A stretch of 64,000 nucleotides of DNA from UBA1479 sp002706405. Lineage in GTDB: Bacteria; Pseudomonadota; Alphaproteobacteria; Rhodospirillales; Casp-alpha2. Below, in pieces: positions 59,385-64,000 of this stretch. A model generated the notes under the pieces. It saw nothing but the letters and a program-made list of their open reading frames with translations, was not told the origin of the DNA and did not search any database. Position 1 is the stretch's first letter, and every line of letters starts with the position of its first letter. Where the stretch lies: the NCBI GenBank assembly GCA_963972255.1, contig CAXATO010000011.1:116514-180513 (forward strand), in the 5' to 3' direction. The position numbers and the translations under genes are program-made.

Positions 59385-60473
59385 ATGTCCGCAGCGCGCA
59401 AATCCGGCGAGGCCATCAAGGGCCGGGGGGCCGTCTCGAACCATGAGGGGCGGTTCGAAAGCCTGACGCGGGAAGCCGTGGACGACGGCTGGTCCGATGA
59501 CGGCGACCTGCCACCGCTGCGTACCCAGGTGATGGCCGATACGGCGCGCCGGGTGATCGCGCGCAACACGTCCCCCGATATTCCCTTCGACCGCTCGCTC
59601 AACCCCTACCGGGGGTGTGAACACGGCTGCGTCTACTGTTTCGCCCGACCGAGCCATGCCTATCTGGGCCTGTCGCCGGGGCTTGATTTCGAGACCCAGC
59701 TGTTCGCCAAGCATGACGCGGCGGCCTTGCTGCGGGCCGAACTCGCGGCCCGGTCCTACCGCTGCCAAACCCTGCAATTGGGCGCCAATACGGATCCCTA
59801 TCAGCCCATCGAACGGCGGCTCGGCATCACCCGCGCGGTGCTTGAGGTTCTGGCCGCCTGCGACCATCCCGTTTCCATCACCACCAAGTCGGATCTGGTG
59901 TTGCGCGATCTCGACATTCTGGCGCCCATGGCGGCAAAAGGCCTGGCCGCCGTCGCCGTGTCCGTGACGACCCTCGACCGCAGCTTGGCGCGGGCCTTGG
60001 AGCCCCGGGCGCCGACCCCGGCCAAGCGGCTTCGCGCCATCGCCGGCCTGGCCGCGGCGGGGGTGCCCGTGACCGTGCTGGCGGCCCCCATGATTCCGGC
60101 GCTCAACGATATGGAGCTGGACGCCATCATCGCCGAAGCGGCGGCGGCCGGCGCGACGGCGGCGGGCTACATCCTGCTGCGCCTGCCGGGGGAGGTCGCG
60201 GACCTGTTCCGGGAATGGCTGGAGACCCATTACCCCGACCGGGCGGAACGGGTTCTGAACCGCGTCAAGGCCAGCCGTGACGGCGCCCTTTACCGTGCCG
60301 AATGGGGGACCCGCCAGACCGGCACGGGGATCGAGGCCCAATTGCTGGCCGCCCGCTTCAAGGCCGCGCTCAAGCGCGCCGGCCTGGACCAAGGACGCTC
60401 CGGCAGCCGGCCGCTGCGTTGCGACCTGTTCAAACGACCGCTGCCGGACACGGCGCAGATGTCGCTGTTTTAG
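59385..60473 (+). CDS. PA0069-family radical SAM protein
   Basis: 362 residues from ATG 59385. The radical SAM cluster is Cys78, Cys82 and Cys85 (GCEHGCVYCFARPS), then LNPYRGCEHG and TDPYQPIERRLGITR typical of the family. Substrate is unknown. Basic C-terminus. Confidence 0.9.
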   Translation: MSAARKSGEAIKGRGAVSNHEGRFESLTREAVDDGWSDDGDLPPLRTQVMADTARRVIARNTSPDIPFDRSLNPYRGCEHGCVYCFARPSHAYLGLSPGLDFETQLFAKHDAAALLRAELAARSYRCQTLQLGANTDPYQPIERRLGITRAVLEVLAACDHPVSITTKSDLVLRDLDILAPMAAKGLAAVAVSVTTLDRSLARALEPRAPTPAKRLRAIAGLAAAGVPVTVLAAPMIPALNDMELDAIIAEAAAAGATAAGYILLRLPGEVADLFREWLETHYPDRAERVLNRVKASRDGALYRAEWGTRQTGTGIEAQLLAARFKAALKRAGLDQGRSGSRPLRCDLFKRPLPDTAQMSLF

Positions 60474-60529
60474 GGGCCGTCTCTCAATCACCATGTGGAG
60501 CGATGCCGGGGAAATGCTAACCTGTGTCC

Positions 60530-62071
60530 ATGGATCCTCAGGCAACCCCGAAAGAGCTTCCGGAAAAGATCGCCGAGATCGGCGCCGCCGCCGTCGACGC
60601 GGTGGCCGAGGTCACGGAGAAGGCCATGACCGCGTCGGATGCGGCCCATGGCAATGACCTGACCGGCATTGCCCTTGTCGTGCTGGCGGCGCTGTTGTGC
60701 GGCATGCTGATGACCCGCCTGCGCCAACCGGCCATCGTCGGCTACATCCTGGCGGGCGTCATCCTGGGGCCGTCGGGGCTCAGCGTGGTCAAGGACCAGG
60801 GCTCCCTCGAACTGCTCGCGGAAATGGGCGTGTTGCTGCTGCTGTTCCTGGTCGGGCTCGAACTGTCCCTGCGCTCGTTCCGCCGCATGTGGCGGCTGGC
60901 TGTGTTCACCGTGGCGTTCCAGATCACGGCGTCGGTCGCCGTGACCTTGTTGTGTTCACAGATCTTCGACTGGTCCATGCCGCTTTCCGTGCTGCTGGGT
61001 TTCGTGGTCGCTCTGTCGTCGACGGCGGTGGTGGTCAAGATGTTGGAAGACCTGGGCGAGTTGCGCACCCGCACGGGACGGGTCACGGTCGGCATCCTGA
61101 TCGCTCAGGATTTGGCCGTGGTGCCCATGCTGTTGTGGGTGGGCGCCATGCAGGGCGGGCAATTCGAATGGATGACGATCCCCAAGATCGTGCTGTCCAT
61201 CGTCTTCCTCGCCTGGCTGATCTGGTATCTGTCGCGCGGGCGCAAGGTCGTCCTGCCGTTCACCAACCGCATCTTGCCCAATGTCGATCTGCGCCCCCTG
61301 GCGGCGCTCACCTTCTGCTTTGGATGTGCGTCGATCGCCGGCGTCATGGGCCTGTCGGCGGCCTACGGCGCCTTCATCGCCGGGTTGATCGTCGGTAACT
61401 CGACCCTGCGCCATCCGATCACGGAAACGGTGGTGCCGATCCAGAGCATCCTGATGATGGTGTTTTTCCTGTCCATCGGGCTGCTGCTGGACATGACCTA
61501 TATCTGGGACAACCTCGGCCGGGTGCTGTTGCTGTTCTTCCTGGTCAGCGTGTTCAAGACCGTCATCAACGTGGGTTTCCTGCGGGCCCTGGGTCAGCCC
61601 TGGGACCGCGCCTTTCTGTCCGGCGTCCTGCTGGCGCAGATCGGCGAGTTCTCGTTCCTGCTGTCCGTGGTCGGGGTGTCGGCGGGGGTGTTGGACACCG
61701 ACGATTCACGACTGGTCGTCTCGGTCACGGTGATGTCCCTGGCCCTGTCGCCGCTGTGGGTCGTGACGGCGCGGCGCATTCAGGCCATCGCCCACGAAGG
61801 CGTTGCGTCGGGCGGCGAACTGGTCCGCCTGGTCTATGCGCCGGAAACGGAAATGCTCACGGAAACCTTCGGCACGGCGCGTTCGCGCTCCATGCGCCAA
61901 TTGCGCAAGGGGGCGTTGCTGCTGCGCCGGGCCCGCCTGCGCCGGTCGCGGCGCAAGAAGGCGGAGACGGCGCCCGCCGTCCCTGAGGCGGACGCGGCCC
62001 CGCCCCCGCACGCGGATAAAGCGAAGCCCGAACCGCAGACCAAATCCAAATCAAAGCCGAAGGACGACTGA
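60530..62071 (+). CDS. CPA2-family cation:proton antiporter
   Basis: 513 residues from ATG 60530 (GTG 60524 is possible). An acidic N-terminal tail, about 12 helices: LRQPAIVGYILAGVILGPSGL, LLLFLVGLELSLRSFRRMW, LGFVVALSSTAVVVKML and FIAGLIVGNSTLRH. KefB-like fold that exchanges potassium or sodium for protons. The cytoplasmic C-terminus is short, basic and Pro-rich, without the TrkA_N domain of KefB or KefC. Confidence 0.88.
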   Translation: MDPQATPKELPEKIAEIGAAAVDAVAEVTEKAMTASDAAHGNDLTGIALVVLAALLCGMLMTRLRQPAIVGYILAGVILGPSGLSVVKDQGSLELLAEMGVLLLLFLVGLELSLRSFRRMWRLAVFTVAFQITASVAVTLLCSQIFDWSMPLSVLLGFVVALSSTAVVVKMLEDLGELRTRTGRVTVGILIAQDLAVVPMLLWVGAMQGGQFEWMTIPKIVLSIVFLAWLIWYLSRGRKVVLPFTNRILPNVDLRPLAALTFCFGCASIAGVMGLSAAYGAFIAGLIVGNSTLRHPITETVVPIQSILMMVFFLSIGLLLDMTYIWDNLGRVLLLFFLVSVFKTVINVGFLRALGQPWDRAFLSGVLLAQIGEFSFLLSVVGVSAGVLDTDDSRLVVSVTVMSLALSPLWVVTARRIQAIAHEGVASGGELVRLVYAPETEMLTETFGTARSRSMRQLRKGALLLRRARLRRSRRKKAETAPAVPEADAAPPPHADKAKPEPQTKSKSKPKDD

Positions 62072-62083
62072 CGGTGCGCCGCC

Positions 62084-62722
62084 GTGCCTGATTTCGATCA
62101 CGAGGATAAAGCGCGGGCCGCCGGCCATGCCGTCATCTGCGGCATCGACGAAGCCGGCCGCGGGCCCTGGGCCGGGCCGGTCGTTGCCGCCGCGGCGATC
62201 CTCGACCGGGCCAGCCTGCCCCTGTCCCTGGCGTCGGAGCTGGACGATTCCAAGCGCCTGAAAACCGCCGCCCGCGACCGCTTGCTGGTGGAACTCGCGC
62301 CCCATGCGGTGATCGGCGTCGGTCAGGCCTCGGCGGCGGAGATCGATGCCCTCAACATCCTGCAGGCGACGTTCCTGGCCATGGACCGCGCGATCCAGGC
62401 CCTGGGCCGGGTGCCTGATTTCGCCCTGGTCGACGGCAACCAGCCGCCGCCCCTGCCGTCCGCGCCCGGCTGCCGAATTGACTGTCTGGTGGGCGGCGAC
62501 GGTCGGTCCCTGTCCATCGCCGCCGCCTCCATCGCCGCCAAGGTGACCCGCGACCGTCTGATGGCGGACTTGGCGGTGCGGTTTCCCGGATACGGTTGGG
62601 AGCGCAATGCGGGATACGGCACGGCCGCGCATAAGGCGGCCCTGAACCGCCTGGGCGTCACGCCGGAGCACCGAAAAAGTTACAAGCCGATCCGCAACAT
62701 CTTGGGCGCCGCGGAGTCGTGA
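62084..62722 (+). CDS. rnhB: Ribonuclease HII
   Basis: 212 residues from GTG 62084. Active-site motifs GIDEAGRGPWAGPVVAAA, LDDSKRLKTAARD, DFALVDGNQ and SIAAKVTRDRLM. Removes RNA primers and single ribonucleotides in DNA. Directly before ccrM, as in many Alphaproteobacteria. Confidence 0.95.
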   Translation: MPDFDHEDKARAAGHAVICGIDEAGRGPWAGPVVAAAAILDRASLPLSLASELDDSKRLKTAARDRLLVELAPHAVIGVGQASAAEIDALNILQATFLAMDRAIQALGRVPDFALVDGNQPPPLPSAPGCRIDCLVGGDGRSLSIAAASIAAKVTRDRLMADLAVRFPGYGWERNAGYGTAAHKAALNRLGVTPEHRKSYKPIRNILGAAES

Positions 62723-62788
62723 GTCCTATATATGCCGTCAAGACTCTCCTCTAAGTATTTGAATCCAAATACTTCTTGACCGCGACTC
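62714..62788 (+). promoter_or_regulatory. Cluster of five GANTC sites before ccrM
   Basis: GAGTC (62714-62718), GAGTC (62721-62725), GACTC (62742-62746), GAATC (62761-62765) and GACTC (62784-62788) in 75 bases. These are CcrM target sites, so ccrM transcription may respond to its own methylation, as is known in Caulobacter. Confidence 0.65.
62753..62774. promoter_or_regulatory. Perfect inverted repeat in the ccrM leader
   Basis: AAGTATTTG (62753-62761) and CAAATACTT (62766-62774) around AATC; the fourth GANTC site spans the left arm and centre. Might be an operator or a stem in the leader. Confidence 0.45.
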
Positions 62789-62837
62789 CGCCCCTGGCCA
62801 TGCTCCCCGAATACTGGGGACCTGGGAAAGTCTGACG

Positions 62838-63980
62838 ATGACGAGAAAGCCTGCCACCGCGCGCCGCAAGGCGGCCGCTGCCGAACGTGAGTCCGCCCCG
62901 AACACGGCGGACGCCTATGCCGACACCATTCACGTCGGCGACTGTGTCGAACTAATGAACGCCATGCCGGAAGGCAGCGTCGACATGGTCTTCGCCGATC
63001 CGCCCTACAATCTGCAATTGGAAGGCGAACTGCACCGCCCTGACAATTCGCGGGTCGACGGCGTCGATGCCGACTGGGACCGCTTTTCGGGCTTCAAAAG
63101 CTATGATGAATTCACCCATGCCTGGCTGTCCGCCGCGCGCCGCGTGCTGCAGCCCAACGGCACGCTTTGGGTGATCGGCAGCTACCACAACATCTTCCGC
63201 GTCGGCGCGATCTTGCAGGATCTGGGATATTGGATCCTCAACGACATCGTGTGGCGCAAATCCAACCCCATGCCCAATTTCCGCGGTCGGCGCTTCACCA
63301 ATGCGCACGAAACCATGATCTGGGCGGCGCGGGACAAGGACGCCAAATACCGCTTCAACTACGAAGCCATGAAGACCCTCAACGACGATCTGCAGATGCG
63401 TTCCGACTGGACCATTCCGCTGTGCACCGGGGGCGAGCGCCTGAAGAACGCCGAGGGCAAGAAGGCGCATCCGACGCAGAAACCGGAAGCGCTGCTCTAC
63501 CGCACCATTCTGTCGTCGACGGATGTCGGCGATATGATCCTGGATCCGTTCTTCGGCACGGGCACCACGGGGGCCGTGGCGCGCATGCTCGACCGCCGCT
63601 ACATCGGCCTGGAGAGGGATGAAGAATACGCCGCCCTGGCCAAGGAACGCCTGGCCGGGATCGAGCCCCTGGCCGAACCGTCGCTGCTGACCACGCCGGC
63701 CAAGCGCGAACAGCCGCGCATTCCCTTCGGCTGGGTGGTCGAGCGGGGCCTGCTCAAGGCCGGTCAGACTTTGACCGATCATCGGCGTCGCCACACGGCG
63801 CGGGTGCGCGCCGACGGCACCCTGGCCGCCGCTGATTTTCGCGGCTCCATCCATCAGGTGGGCGCCCATGTGCAGCAAGCACCGGCCTGCAACGGCTGGC
63901 AGTTCTGGCATGTCGAACTGGGCAACGAACTGGTGCCCATCGACCTGTTCCGCCAGAAACTACGGGCGGAACTCCACTAA
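62838..63980 (+). CDS. ccrM: CcrM-type adenine-N6 DNA methyltransferase (GANTC)
   Basis: 380 residues from ATG 62838. Catalytic DPPY (54-57) in FADPPYNLQLEGEL, AdoMet motif DPFFGTGTTGAVARML and the C-terminal RAMA-type domain that binds DNA. Order of motifs is the beta class. It methylates the adenine in GANTC behind the replication fork and controls cell-cycle genes. An N-terminal extension of about 30 basic residues precedes the core. The gene is complete in the window. Confidence 0.95.
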   Translation: MTRKPATARRKAAAAERESAPNTADAYADTIHVGDCVELMNAMPEGSVDMVFADPPYNLQLEGELHRPDNSRVDGVDADWDRFSGFKSYDEFTHAWLSAARRVLQPNGTLWVIGSYHNIFRVGAILQDLGYWILNDIVWRKSNPMPNFRGRRFTNAHETMIWAARDKDAKYRFNYEAMKTLNDDLQMRSDWTIPLCTGGERLKNAEGKKAHPTQKPEALLYRTILSSTDVGDMILDPFFGTGTTGAVARMLDRRYIGLERDEEYAALAKERLAGIEPLAEPSLLTTPAKREQPRIPFGWVVERGLLKAGQTLTDHRRRHTARVRADGTLAAADFRGSIHQVGAHVQQAPACNGWQFWHVELGNELVPIDLFRQKLRAELH

Positions 63981-64000
63981 CTTTCCATAATCCATGGGAA

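Noticed and set aside
59270..60545. Long minus-strand frame antisense to the radical SAM gene
   Set aside because: Only its C-terminal 73-83 codons, outside the radical SAM gene, look like a real small protein; the rest is a shadow.

Overview
The window looks like an alphaproteobacterial chromosome, most likely from a Rhodospirillales-like bacterium. Evidence: a CcrM-type GANTC adenine methyltransferase next to rnhB, high-GC coding sequence, and backbone genes typical of that class (ispE, sthA, an ETF-ubiquinone oxidoreductase, a family-4 uracil-DNA glycosylase, moaB, slt). The right part (about 42.9-64 kb) is ordinary backbone. The left 42.9 kb is accessory DNA lying against the 3' end of a tRNA-Gln(UUG) gene.

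The accessory part is a stack of blocks marked by Tn7-type transposon ends. (i) 29797 to about 42906 is a Tn7-like element with tniQ-tnsA-tnsB-tnsC on the minus strand. Its cargo is vsr, a cytosine-5 methyltransferase, a 998-residue protein with two GHKL ATPase modules (MORC/Hsp90-like plus histidine-kinase-like), and a divergent receiver-domain protein. I read this cargo as a DNA-modification-linked defence module. (ii) 19462 to about 29790 is bounded on the left by the same type of end and on the right by a decayed copy of the gene found at the right end of block (i). It carries a catabolic set: a vanillate-demethylase-like Rieske oxygenase and reductase, a TRAP transporter, a LysR regulator, glutathione-dependent formaldehyde detoxification (GFA protein and class III alcohol dehydrogenase) and a hemerythrin protein under an FNR-like box. 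(iii) Near 350-580 there is a third, decayed set of ends plus a broken tniQ.

Between blocks (iii) and (ii), 1.08-19.37 kb holds 18 plus-strand genes, most of them with signal peptides, lipoboxes or membrane segments. They encode an RTX/cadherin-like protein, a small membrane protein, a lytic transglycosylase, two unknown cytoplasmic proteins, a membrane protein with a Lon(S16)-like N-terminus that keeps a Ser-Lys pair, a DUF4384 protein, two paralogous secreted proteins, a TPR-OmpA protein, three lipoproteins or secreted proteins, a MotA/ExbB-like channel subunit with a one-helix partner, an exported caspase-like protease, a STAS protein, a proline-rich anchored protein and a lipoprotein. Six transcription units here share a two-part upstream motif (A-rich AAAAC box, 11-12 bases, CCTCCATA), so the cluster looks like one co-regulated regulon. 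I read it as a possibly undescribed envelope-spanning, ion-driven, protease-armed system; its function is unknown and this is inference.

The backbone after the tRNA contains ispE with a TPR gene, a cold-shock gene with terminator, a TauE/SafE permease, sthA, a short AT-rich gene, etfQO, UDG, slt-moaB, two paralogous FliL-like genes, two small glycosyltransferase-like genes (TIGR04282/TIGR04283 type), a PA0069-type radical SAM gene, a CPA2 antiporter, and rnhB-ccrM with five GANTC sites in front of ccrM.
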